A stretch of DNA of 64,000 nt from an uncultured Chlorobiaceae bacterium (GTDB taxonomy: Bacteria > Bacteroidota > Chlorobiia > Chlorobiales > Chlorobiaceae): positions 118,313 through 182,312 of the forward strand of contig CAJAJL010000065.1 in NCBI GenBank assembly GCA_903940125.1. Reading direction: 5' to 3'. How positions within the stretch are numbered: position 1 is the first letter of the stretch; each line of letters begins with the position of its first letter. Made by a program: the position numbers and the translations under genes. Shown in pieces: positions 10,007-19,210 of the stretch. Below the pieces are notes generated by a model. The model worked only from the letters and a program-made list of their open reading frames with translations, searched no databases and had not been told where the DNA came from.

Positions 10007-10651
10007 ATGAACGTGCTTAATCTGAACGTCAGTGACCCGGCTATGCTGGTCGATAGATCAACAACAGCAGAACTTCTTGCTGCCATACGTTCGCTCGCTA
10101 CATGGAATGAAACAGCTCTGAAAGTCGCCAATCGTCTCATATTGGTCTGGTCGGCGAGAGCTATTGCATGCGCAAGCGATCGCGAAGGTATATCTGAACT
10201 GCAGCGCCTTATCCATTATGCCCTTAATCGGGCAAATTCAATGGCATCACTCCCGGAAGAGTTCCGATACCGATGGCAGGAGGCCAGCGATATGCTCGAA
10301 GCGAGGCGACTCAATCTTGCTCATGCCAACCCGGAGGCACAACTCGGCCGCCTTCATGTTGACAAAATTCTTCGATTGCTGTTCAACGCCGGGAGCCGCG
10401 AAATGAGTCAGTCAGAGCTTGCAAATCGTCTTGATGTCAAACTGACCTCAGGACGAATCACTCAGCTTATCGGACCGCTCGAAGCCCATGGACTGATAAG
10501 TAAAAGAAAGCACGGACGTGACAATCTGTTGCAGCTCACTGAAATTGGGAGCAAGATTGCTGAGCAGGAGGAGCGGAAGAATGGCACCACCGACAATCAT
10601 TACCCTGAACGGGCTGCAAGCTATCTCAGGGACTTCAGGAAAAGCGCATGA
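10007..10651 (+). CDS. Winged-helix protein of the cassette
   Basis: 214 aa. The C-terminal half (about residues 118-195) reads as a winged helix of MarR/ArsR type: MSQSELANRLDVKLTSGRIT is the recognition region, GPLEAHGLISKRKHGRDN the wing, followed by LTEIGSKIAEQEE. The N-terminal 110 residues are helical, without a family I can name (LLAAIRSLATWNETALKVAN and similar). It ends with ATGA, so its stop overlaps the start of the NACHT gene by 4 bp. The two proteins are therefore likely made together. It may repress the cassette or be an adaptor of the large protein; neither is shown by the sequence. Confidence 0.8.
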   Translation: MNVLNLNVSDPAMLVDRSTTAELLAAIRSLATWNETALKVANRLILVWSARAIACASDREGISELQRLIHYALNRANSMASLPEEFRYRWQEASDMLEARRLNLAHANPEAQLGRLHVDKILRLLFNAGSREMSQSELANRLDVKLTSGRITQLIGPLEAHGLISKRKHGRDNLLQLTEIGSKIAEQEERKNGTTDNHYPERAASYLRDFRKSA

Positions 10652-13600
10652 CACCATTCATCGTCACCTTCTACAGCTACAAAGGCGGCGTCGGGCGCAG
10701 CCTGCTTGCCGCCAATATTGGCATCCTCAGTGCGCGGCGCGGCAAAACGCTGCTTTGGGATCTCGATATCGAGGCGCCCGGGCTGCACAATATTTCGGGG
10801 CTGACACCATCAAAAACTGTCAAAGAAGGTTTTTTTGAATGGATGATTTCATGGCAGGAGTCAGGACGGCCATCGAAAGATGCTGATTTCGGCAAACTTG
10901 TCAAACTTGCTTGCCAGACGCCAGAACAGGATCGACTTTTTATTCTTCCTGCCTATGGCGACAACAAAGACTTTGCAGGGCTCTACCAAAGTGTACGCTG
11001 GGATGATTTTCTGGTTCGTGACCTCGACAGCGGTCTCGCACTCTTTCGCGGCATTCTTGATGCTTTCGGCAAGGCTGGTTTCGAAACTGTTATGCTCGAT
11101 TCGCGTACCGGCATCACCGATATCGGCGGACTGCTCGCTGTCCTGTTACCACATGCCACAGTTCTTGTCGGTAACTACGGCAGGCAAAATACGAAAGGAC
11201 TCGCCCATGTATGGCAAGCCCTTCAGTCGGCCAGTGAGGGGCGCATTGCCCCGCGCGATACATTGCCACCCCTGATGCGCATTCTGGTTGCATCTCCGAT
11301 TGCTGATGAACTCGATTTGCGTGCAAAAGGAGAGGAAATCTGGAAGGAAGCCTTTGGCCTGGCCCCTGCCGAATTGATCACCATTCCTTTTGATCAGCGT
11401 CTCCTCTTCACTGAAGAACTTTACGCAGCAACGCGCCCCGACACTCCGGTAGCAAAAGCCTATAACGATCTGGAACGTCGAATCGACATGGTGCGCCAGC
11501 AGGTTATCGCAGAGACCGAGTCGGCCCGCCGCAGCGACGATACCCGTCCCGATCTGGTCGTCCGCCGCAACCAAAATAGCCATGAGCAAGGCAAGAACTT
11601 TGAAGAACGTGTTGCCCATCTCCTGCGCCTGCTCGGCTACACTGTCGAACGAGAACAGTTGATCGACAGTAACCGTGTCGATCTTATCGCCCGCAAACGT
11701 GCCGATTTCGGTCGCGAAGAGGTTTATCTGGTCGAATGCAAGGATCATCAAAGCGTCATTCCGAAAGAGACCGTGCAGATATTCAGAACTTGGCTCGATG
11801 GCCCGACTGCCAGAGAGATGCAGGTACGAGGCATGGTAGTCACTGCACGCGACTTCAGCCCGGCGGCTCGCAGTTTTGCACGAGAGCAGGGAATTCAGGC
11901 GCTTACCTACGATGAACTGGAACGCAGTCTTTTCGATTTCTCACCCTACCTTGCCCGCATCCGTCAGCGCTACGAAGCAAGCACTTTTGCAGGCAACTAT
12001 GTTGACCAGTATCTGATCCTTGAAAAGCAGCACGACGAAAAACCTGTACTGATGTTGCCTCATGCCCTCCAGTGGGTTTCGGGAGCGGGAAGTCGGTTGT
12101 GGCTGGTGCTTGGCGATTACGGTACCGGTAAAAGCACACTGGTCGAGCGGCTTGCCTACGAACTGGCCCGCAACTGCGAAAACAATCCCGAACGCCCGAT
12201 TCCGGTCGAAATCAACCTGCGCCAGTTTCCCAATGCTATTTCGCTTGAAAGCCTGATTCGCGAACATCTCGAAACTGAACTGCGCACCGTACTCAATCCC
12301 GAGATTGTGCTGCACCTGCTTGAAGCCGGGCGAGTAGTCCTGCTGCTCGACAGTTTTGATGAAATGGGCGTTGCTCAGGCCGGACGCAGCGTCGAAGAAC
12401 AGTTCCGCCAACTGGCTCGTCCAACCGCCAACCCCGGTCGTAACCCGCGTGGCAATCGAGTGTTGATCACCTCCCGCAGCCACTTTTTTCGCGACAGGAA
12501 AAGCGCCATGCAAGCAGTTCAGGGAGGCGACAAACTCTTTGAAGCGGATTCAGCACTGGGCAAAGCAGCACGTGCTTTCGACGCTACGCTCGATACCCTG
12601 CCGGTTTTCACAAAAGAGCAGATTGCCGAGTACCTGCAGAAGCGTCTTGGAACTGTTGAAGGTGATCAGGCACGCCGGTTTATCGAAGAGAGATATGGCC
12701 TTCAGGATATCGCATCAACACCCCAGTTGCTCGACATCATTGTAGCGACTCTTCCCGATCTAATAAAACAGGGAGAGAAAGTAACTACCGGATCACTCTA
12801 CCTGATTTACACAACCCGCTGGTTGAAAACGGTCCGTCTGACTCAGGGAGAGGTAAACGTTGATCACATGCGGGATCTGCTCGAACGCATGGCTTGTGAA
12901 CTTTGGATCAGACCACGTAACCAAATTCACTACACCGACCTCGCCGCGCTGCTTCATCATGAAGGTGGACTTGCCCGCCGCCTCGACAGTGAACGGGTTG
13001 ACCTTGAACTGCGTACCGCCGCTTTCCTTGTGCGCAGTGCTGACGGCTATTACCGCTTTTCGCACAGAAGCTTCCTCGAATTCTTTTTTGCCCGGGCTCT
13101 TTTTCGCGCACTCCAGGAAGGGTATTTCGCAAAAGCTCTTACGTATGGTCGTATCAATCCCGAAGCCACCACATTTCTGCTTGACCTGACTGAATCAGCG
13201 AAAGAGAGCTCCGATAAATTGGTCGGAGCAATCCGTACCATTCTTGAAAACCCCTATACTGAAGTCACCTCCGAGAATGCCCTTCTGATTGCTTATCGTA
13301 CTGCACAGTACCGTTTCCAGGCAATCCCACCAGAGCAAAGATCACGTCAGCGATTATTGGCTCCGGAGCAGCTTCGCTTGGTACAAAAGCAAATGATTCC
13401 TCCAAAAGCAAATTTGAAAGGTGCTCAGCTTTCCGGTGAAAATCTGACATTGCTTTGTGCTGATGAGATTGATTTCAGTAATGCCGATCTCTGCGGTACT
13501 ACTCTTTCTTACGCCGTTCTTGAAAAAGCCCGTTTTAATGGGGCTCGACTTGACGATGCTGTGCTTGACAATGCGAGCATTGCAGAAGCAAGTCTTGTTG

Positions 13601-15828
13601 GTACCAGCCTTCTACGAATCAAAGGACGACATCTTGACCTAAAGCATGCGCAATGTAGCAATGCCATTTTTGACGGTGCCGACCTGCGTCACATGAAGGC
13701 CCACCACACGGACTTTTCTGGTGCAAGCCTACGCCTTACAAGGCTTGCTGACGCTCAATTCGTTCAAGCAAACCTTGCAACTACCGATCTTGCTGGCGCA
13801 ACTTGGCCGCGCGCCAAAGGCTATGCCGAAACCGTTGGGATCCTTTCGAGTAAACTGCATATTGCTGGTTTGATCGGTAACGTGGGCGCGGTTTATGTCT
13901 GTACTTTTTCGCCAGATGGTGCTAGTGTGCTCACCACTGGCCATGACTGCTTCCCCCGTTTGTGGGATGTTGATAGCGGAAAGGAACTCCGACAACTTGC
14001 GGGCCATTCCGGCGGTGTTCATGCCTGCGCTTTTTCGCCAGATGGCACCCTCGTAATCACGGCCAGCAATGACAGCTCGGTGCGACTCTGGAATATAACT
14101 TCTGGCAAAGAACTTCACCAGTTTGAGGGTCATTTTGGCCCGGTTATGGCTTGTGTTTTTTCATCCGATGGTTTTCATGTAATCACAGGAGGCTCTGATT
14201 CTACAGCAAGAATTTGGGATATCACCACTGGGAATGAATTGCGACGATTCGAGACATGCGGCAAAAGTGTTTTATCCTGCTCTTTTTCACCAGATGGCCT
14301 TCGCGTATTTACTGCTGTAAATAACGGTACTGCACAATTTTGGGATGTTAATACAGGGGAAGAGTTGAGACGAATAGAGTTTTTTGACAATAGGGTTCGA
14401 TTCTGCAAATTATCACCAGATGCGTCCAGATTACTGACTGTCGATTATGGGCGGACTGTATGCCTGTTTGATGTCGATAGTGGTAAAAAACTGCGACAAT
14501 TCAAGATGTTAGGAGGCCATCTTCGAACCTGTTTGTTTTCGCCCAATTCATCATGCTTTTTAGTCACTTACCTTTTTGCTGGAACCGTGCAACTTATGGA
14601 TGCTGAAAATGGCATGGAAATCAGCAGATTTGAAATGAACGGAGAGAGAGCTAATGCTTGCGCTTTTTCGCCTGATGGTTCATGCATAATTACAACGGCA
14701 AAAAATAGTACAATAATTCTATGGGATGTTGAAAGTGGTAAGGAATTACGCCGATTCGGAGGATGGCCTTGCACTAAAGTTCAGTCCTGCGCTCTTTTAC
14801 CCGATGGTACGCACTTGTTCGTTATAGGAAATGATGGCGCAATACGACGATGGGAAGTCTCTACTGGTAAAGAACATCGGTTATTCAAAGTGAATATCCA
14901 CTCTATTATCTCTGTTTTTTCGTGTGATTGCGCCAGCTTGCTCACAGTCAGCGATGATGCTACCGCACAAATATGGGACACTAATAGCGGCAAAGAAGTG
15001 TGCCGATTTGACGAACATGTTCAATGGGTTCAGGCTTGCGCCTTTTCACCCGATGGTACACTTGTGCTGATTGTTGGTGAGGATGGAACCGCTCGCTTGT
15101 GGGAGGTCTCCAGTGGCAAGGAGGTTCGACGATTCAGTGGACTCGATACATCGATTATAGCCTGCGCTTTTTCGCCCGATGGAACACGCGTGTTGACATC
15201 CAGCGAGGATGGAACATTATGTTTATGGAATGCCGATAGTGGAAAGCAGGTGCACCGCTTCGTAGGGCATGATCAAGCGGTTTCAATCTGTTTTTTTTCG
15301 CCAGACGGCTCACGTATAATAACAGGATGCAATGATTTATCCGTACGATTATGGGATGTCACAACTGGCGAAGAACTGCGACAGTATAATACATTTGGCA
15401 ATATTATTAATTCCTGTGCTATTTCGCCAGACGGTTCGCGCTTAATCGCTGCAGGCTATGACCAAATTGTGCGAGTATTGGATACCTACAATGGTCAAGA
15501 ACTGTTTAACTTCCCAGCGTATTACGGTAACGTTCATGCCTGTTTATTTTTATCAGATGGTTCCCGAGTACTTATCGTTGGTGAAGACGGTACTGCTCGA
15601 CTTTGGGAAGTTGAATCCGGCAAAGAACTTCTGGCCATGGCAGCCTCCGGCGATTCTTGGTTGTCATGGTCTCTTAACGAAAATCGCTGGGACGGCGAGG
15701 GTGAACTGACTGAATGGCTCCGCTATGAGGATGACGGCGAAGTGCCAACAGGAGCTTCCGACTGGGTTCCCCGCCACTGGCTCGCAGCCGATCTGCCGGA
15801 ATTGCGAGGCTTCACACCCTTGTCATAG
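10648..15828 (+). CDS. ParA-like/Mrr nuclease/NACHT ATPase/pentapeptide/WD40 multidomain protein
   Basis: 1726 aa, probable STAND-type surveillance protein. Domains by motif: residues 1-290, ParA/MinD-like with KGGVGRS (12-18), DLDIEAPG (38-45) and LDSRTG (150-155). Residues 310-430, Mrr-type PD-(D/E)XK nuclease with E319/E320, D345, E363, K365 and Q377. Residues 470-830, NACHT with Walker A GDYGTGKST (489-497), Walker B LLLDSFDEM (565-573), TSR (608-610) and the NACHT-distal FSHRSFLEFFFA (804-815). Residues 918-1052, pentapeptide repeats. About 1075-1660, fourteen WD40 repeats of about 42 residues, mostly with CAFSPDG and RLWD-like ends. The last 66 residues are a tail with several Trp. No signal peptide or membrane segment is visible. 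The first half is GC-rich (single lines near 11.2 and 12.4 kb count 65-67%), while the WD40 part falls to 40-47%. Likely sensor: WD40; likely effector: Mrr nuclease (inference). Confidence 0.88.
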   Translation: MTPFIVTFYSYKGGVGRSLLAANIGILSARRGKTLLWDLDIEAPGLHNISGLTPSKTVKEGFFEWMISWQESGRPSKDADFGKLVKLACQTPEQDRLFILPAYGDNKDFAGLYQSVRWDDFLVRDLDSGLALFRGILDAFGKAGFETVMLDSRTGITDIGGLLAVLLPHATVLVGNYGRQNTKGLAHVWQALQSASEGRIAPRDTLPPLMRILVASPIADELDLRAKGEEIWKEAFGLAPAELITIPFDQRLLFTEELYAATRPDTPVAKAYNDLERRIDMVRQQVIAETESARRSDDTRPDLVVRRNQNSHEQGKNFEERVAHLLRLLGYTVEREQLIDSNRVDLIARKRADFGREEVYLVECKDHQSVIPKETVQIFRTWLDGPTAREMQVRGMVVTARDFSPAARSFAREQGIQALTYDELERSLFDFSPYLARIRQRYEASTFAGNYVDQYLILEKQHDEKPVLMLPHALQWVSGAGSRLWLVLGDYGTGKSTLVERLAYELARNCENNPERPIPVEINLRQFPNAISLESLIREHLETELRTVLNPEIVLHLLEAGRVVLLLDSFDEMGVAQAGRSVEEQFRQLARPTANPGRNPRGNRVLITSRSHFFRDRKSAMQAVQGGDKLFEADSALGKAARAFDATLDTLPVFTKEQIAEYLQKRLGTVEGDQARRFIEERYGLQDIASTPQLLDIIVATLPDLIKQGEKVTTGSLYLIYTTRWLKTVRLTQGEVNVDHMRDLLERMACELWIRPRNQIHYTDLAALLHHEGGLARRLDSERVDLELRTAAFLVRSADGYYRFSHRSFLEFFFARALFRALQEGYFAKALTYGRINPEATTFLLDLTESAKESSDKLVGAIRTILENPYTEVTSENALLIAYRTAQYRFQAIPPEQRSRQRLLAPEQLRLVQKQMIPPKANLKGAQLSGENLTLLCADEIDFSNADLCGTTLSYAVLEKARFNGARLDDAVLDNASIAEASLVGTSLLRIKGRHLDLKHAQCSNAIFDGADLRHMKAHHTDFSGASLRLTRLADAQFVQANLATTDLAGATWPRAKGYAETVGILSSKLHIAGLIGNVGAVYVCTFSPDGASVLTTGHDCFPRLWDVDSGKELRQLAGHSGGVHACAFSPDGTLVITASNDSSVRLWNITSGKELHQFEGHFGPVMACVFSSDGFHVITGGSDSTARIWDITTGNELRRFETCGKSVLSCSFSPDGLRVFTAVNNGTAQFWDVNTGEELRRIEFFDNRVRFCKLSPDASRLLTVDYGRTVCLFDVDSGKKLRQFKMLGGHLRTCLFSPNSSCFLVTYLFAGTVQLMDAENGMEISRFEMNGERANACAFSPDGSCIITTAKNSTIILWDVESGKELRRFGGWPCTKVQSCALLPDGTHLFVIGNDGAIRRWEVSTGKEHRLFKVNIHSIISVFSCDCASLLTVSDDATAQIWDTNSGKEVCRFDEHVQWVQACAFSPDGTLVLIVGEDGTARLWEVSSGKEVRRFSGLDTSIIACAFSPDGTRVLTSSEDGTLCLWNADSGKQVHRFVGHDQAVSICFFSPDGSRIITGCNDLSVRLWDVTTGEELRQYNTFGNIINSCAISPDGSRLIAAGYDQIVRVLDTYNGQELFNFPAYYGNVHACLFLSDGSRVLIVGEDGTARLWEVESGKELLAMAASGDSWLSWSLNENRWDGEGELTEWLRYEDDGEVPTGASDWVPRHWLAADLPELRGFTPLS

Positions 15829-15853
15829 ATATGGCAATACACACATTGTGATA

Positions 15854-15876
15854 CGAAAGTTTTTATTCAGCTTTCG
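15854..15876. terminator. Weak hairpin between convergent cassette and menD ends
   Basis: CGAAAG (15854-15859) pairs with CTTTCG (15871-15876) across an 11-nt loop, in the 51-bp space between the two convergent stop codons. The stem is only 6 bp and no run of T follows on either strand, so terminator function is only plausible from its place. Confidence 0.3.
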
Positions 15877-15879
15877 GGG

Positions 15880-17634
15880 TTATATGAAGAAGAGATTTTT
15901 TTCAGCAAGGGCACTGATTCTTCCCTGCAATGCACGGTGCTGCAGCAGGTTCTCCTTCCTGGATCCTTTTATTTCGATAACAATGCTTCGATTACTTCCG
16001 GATGCAGCGCGATAGACCTCGCAGAATTCACCATTTATCTGCGGGCATGCATAGTCTACACCAAAGGTTTCCGCCGCAGAACGGACGCTGTAGTTCTGGG
16101 GTGTAGCAAAATGGGTTTCAAACACATCGCTGTATTCGGAAACCGGTAAAAAGGAGAATATGCCTCCGCCGTTGTTGTTCAGGACAATGATCTGAAGCGG
16201 AACACTCAGGGTGCTGAGCAGAGAAAGGGCATTGAGGTCGTGCAGGAAGGCGATATCCCCGATAATCAGTGTTGCCGGTTTACCGTATCCCTCGGCAAAT
16301 CCAGCAGTTGTGGAGAGAATACCGTCTATACCGCTTACCCCGCGGTTGAGGCCGCTTCTTATTCCGTTATGATGGCTGGTGATGGCGTATGAGTCCATAT
16401 CCCTGACCGGCATACTGTTTGAAATGAAGAGCAGCTGCTGTTCCGTGATAAGGCGTGAGGTCAGGCGCGCTGCAGAAATTTCGGTAACAGGCTTAAGCGG
16501 GAGGGCTTCAGCATCAATCTCCTCACCGGCACGTCTGAAGAACTCTTCAGCATACTCAATGTTCATACCGGACAATGTTGTACGGGATCCTTTGAGGCTT
16601 GCTGATGTCAGGACGAGAGAAGCTTCAATGCTGAGGGTGACGTTATGATCGGGAGAGAAGCGGTTGGCATGGGATCGGACAACAATATAGTGTTCCGGAT
16701 TCCATTCAAGAAGTGCAGCCGCTGGATGTTTTGCAATAAGATGACCGCCGAAATGCAACACGAGATCCGGTCTGAAGTTCCTGATAAATCCTGAGGATTG
16801 AAACGCCAGCTGCCAGGGTTGTACACCACTTTTCAGTCGCATCCCAGAAGAAAAATCAGCATAGAGTGGTACCTGCAGATCCAGAGCAAGCTCTCTGACA
16901 GCCTCTGCCTCTTCAGCGCTCTGCATGCTTCCTGCAATAATCAGCGGCTGTTTTGCTGTAGAAAGCGCTTCGCGCAGCATCTCAACAGTTGCACTATCCG
17001 GATGTTTTTCAGGGAATAACGAGACTCCAGAGGGTTTGCCGGTTTTCAGCCACTCTTGCACTGTACCGAGCCAGGGATCATTCAGATCGGACCTCACTGG
17101 CTCAAGCGGTTCTCTGAACGGTTGGTTGAGATGAACCGGGCCAGACGGTGATCCAAGTGTTTTAGCTACTGCGTATGCAATGGTAGAGAGAAGAGCTTTG
17201 ATGGGTACCTCTCTTGACGGCAAGGGCAGTTGCATATTCCATCGTGTATAACTGCCGAACATGCCCTCCTGCCTGATAGTCTGGTTGGCACCGCATTCTT
17301 GCAGCTCGAAAGGACGATCTGCGGAAAGAATAAGCATTGGTTGAAAGTCCATTGAGGCCTCAACCACGGCAGGGAAGTAGTTTGCAACAGCAGTTCCCGA
17401 TGTGCAGACCAGAATTGCCGGTTTGCCTGTTGCCCGGCCATAACCAAGGGCAAAAAAGCCGGCAGAGCGTTCATCGGCAAACATTTTCCACCGTGCTTTC
17501 GGGTTTCTTGCAATTGCAACGGTAAGTGGTGTTGAGCGTGAACCGGGGGAGATACAGAAAAATTCTGCACCCTGCCGGATCAGTTCTTCAATAATGATGC
17601 TGCTCCACAGGGAGGTAACTTCTCCGGGTATCAT
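15880..17634 (-). CDS. menD: 2-Succinyl-5-enolpyruvyl-6-hydroxy-3-cyclohexene-1-carboxylate synthase
   Basis: 584 aa thiamine-diphosphate enzyme that joins isochorismate and 2-oxoglutarate. Motifs are the N-terminal [10 protein letters not shown] and [14 protein letters not shown], then [16 protein letters not shown], and the ThDP/Mg site starting [13 protein letters not shown] and ending [14 protein letters not shown] placed the start at ATG 17632-17634, which overlaps the menF stop as ATGA; the 19 codons open upstream lie inside menF and are not MenD-like. In the unsplit arrangement the next gene would be menH, but the cassette follows instead. Confidence 0.94.
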   Translation of the reverse strand: MIPGEVTSLWSSIIIEELIRQGAEFFCISPGSRSTPLTVAIARNPKARWKMFADERSAGFFALGYGRATGKPAILVCTSGTAVANYFPAVVEASMDFQPMLILSADRPFELQECGANQTIRQEGMFGSYTRWNMQLPLPSREVPIKALLSTIAYAVAKTLGSPSGPVHLNQPFREPLEPVRSDLNDPWLGTVQEWLKTGKPSGVSLFPEKHPDSATVEMLREALSTAKQPLIIAGSMQSAEEAEAVRELALDLQVPLYADFSSGMRLKSGVQPWQLAFQSSGFIRNFRPDLVLHFGGHLIAKHPAAALLEWNPEHYIVVRSHANRFSPDHNVTLSIEASLVLTSASLKGSRTTLSGMNIEYAEEFFRRAGEEIDAEALPLKPVTEISAARLTSRLITEQQLLFISNSMPVRDMDSYAITSHHNGIRSGLNRGVSGIDGILSTTAGFAEGYGKPATLIIGDIAFLHDLNALSLLSTLSVPLQIIVLNNNGGGIFSFLPVSEYSDVFETHFATPQNYSVRSAAETFGVDYACPQINGEFCEVYRAASGSNRSIVIEIKGSRKENLLQHRALQGRISALAEKNLFFI

Positions 17635-19055
17635 ACTTCCTGGCGGGTTATAGCAAGAATATCTCCTATTTTCTGGTCTACCTCTTCCCATTCCGAAAAG
17701 GGATTCGATCCTTGTACAAGGCCGGCTCCTGAATAAAGATAAGCAAAACGACCATTGACCAGAGCTGAACGGATGGCTACTGAAAATTCAGCAGCATCCC
17801 GGCTTACCCAGCCGACAGGCGCGGCATACCAGCCTCGGCTGAACGGTTCAAGATCCATGATATGTTTCATGGCCTCGGTCTTGGGCACTCCTCCGACAGC
17901 AGGGGTAGGATGGAGAAGTTTCAGTACCTCGCTGTCATTCTGGAATTCCGGTTTAAGTTTCGCTGAACAACTGGTGTAGAGGTGTGCAAGGCGGTTGAGT
18001 TGCAGTACCTGAACCTCTTTTTCCATATCAATATCGCTGCATATCTTAAGCAGCTCCTGGTAGATCATGTCCTTGACGAATTTATGCTCCCTGATATCTT
18101 TTTCAGAATTCAGGAGTGCTTCAGAGGCTTGAATGTCTCCGCCCTGGATGGTTTCTTTGGAACAGGTACCGGCAAGGGCTTCAGTAAGGAGCATATTATT
18201 GTCCCTTTTGTATAGTCTTTCAGGGCTGAAGCTGAAAAAAGCGTGATGTTCAGCTGGTTCAAAGTAGAACCTGTATATGGCATTTTGCGGATAGGGGTAC
18301 TGTAAAAGAAAAATGAGTGGCGAAAAACTGCTGCTGAATTCAAGAATAGTCTGTCGCGCAAGCATGATTTTTTCCATGCCGCAGGAAGTAAAGGTCAGCA
18401 GCGCTTTCTGACATTGTTCTATCCAGTTTCTCTCATCCGGGTTATAGGAAAGATCCAGTAATTCCGGCAATTTCATTGATGAACAATTTGAATCGGTAAC
18501 AACACGGTCAAGCATTGCAGTGATCGCACTGATTTTTGTTTCAGGATCAACGCTGCTTTCAAGCCAGAGATGGCATGAGAGAGAGAACGTGTTGTGTTCA
18601 AAGGTTAACTGGATCAGCGGCAGTACAAAGGAAAACGAGGAAAAATTATCCCAGATCGGGTTTTGTTTTTCCTGGTTATTGAAGTGGAACCCCCCGAAAT
18701 AGCGCGCGCTAGGATCTTTCCCGGCAACAGAAGCCCCAAACTTCTTGAAACATGCATCATTATTTCCAGAACCATCAAACTCAATTATATCGGCCGTACC
18801 GATGCCGGCTACAGAAAAATCCTTTTCCCTGTTCATCCAGAAGAGCTTGGGATATACCTTCTGACGGCACAACCATCCAGTGATCTCTGAAGGCTCTACG
18901 GGCTGAGAGATCGTTATAAGCAGGTTTTGATCCAGATGATGCGAAAACGCACTCTTATAATCAAAAACGCTTAAAACTTCTTTAAGCCTTGAAACTGCTT
19001 TTTGTAGGGATAACGTTTCCTCTGAAGATGTAATGATCTTGTGGTGCTCACTCAT
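17631..19055 (-). CDS. menF: Isochorismate synthase
   Basis: 474 aa chorismate-binding enzyme, the first committed step to menaquinone. The C-terminal chorismate-binding half shows [36 protein letters not shown] (the usual active-site block), YAAPVGW and [12 protein letters not shown]. The N-terminal part is divergent, as usual. It overlaps menD by 4 bp and is the first gene of the minus-strand men operon. The roughly 155 bp upstream, before the TPR gene, should contain the operon promoter. Confidence 0.93.
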   Translation of the reverse strand: MSEHHKIITSSEETLSLQKAVSRLKEVLSVFDYKSAFSHHLDQNLLITISQPVEPSEITGWLCRQKVYPKLFWMNREKDFSVAGIGTADIIEFDGSGNNDACFKKFGASVAGKDPSARYFGGFHFNNQEKQNPIWDNFSSFSFVLPLIQLTFEHNTFSLSCHLWLESSVDPETKISAITAMLDRVVTDSNCSSMKLPELLDLSYNPDERNWIEQCQKALLTFTSCGMEKIMLARQTILEFSSSFSPLIFLLQYPYPQNAIYRFYFEPAEHHAFFSFSPERLYKRDNNMLLTEALAGTCSKETIQGGDIQASEALLNSEKDIREHKFVKDMIYQELLKICSDIDMEKEVQVLQLNRLAHLYTSCSAKLKPEFQNDSEVLKLLHPTPAVGGVPKTEAMKHIMDLEPFSRGWYAAPVGWVSRDAAEFSVAIRSALVNGRFAYLYSGAGLVQGSNPFSEWEEVDQKIGDILAITRQEV

Positions 19056-19210
19056 ATACGTTTGTCGGCATTGAAACTCTCAAACACTGTGCTATTGCAT
19101 AACTGTACAACAAATCTGCAATAATGGTTTCCCATCGTAAAAATTTCTCTGATTTCAGTATTTAGTTGCAAAAACAGTGATGTGCTCACAATGTGCGGTA
19201 ATCACGTTAT

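Noticed and set aside
13399..15640. WD40 and pentapeptide DNA as a tandem repeat or CRISPR-like array
   Set aside because: The periodicity is at protein level; the nucleotide copies have diverged and there are no identical repeats with spacers.
8590..15880. ACCCCGAA at 8590-8597 and its complement TTCGGGGT at 15873-15880 as terminal inverted repeats of the cassette
   Set aside because: An 8-bp match near both borders is suggestive, but it is short, the right copy touches the menD stop, and no target duplication or transposase is seen. Chance is likely without comparison to an empty site.
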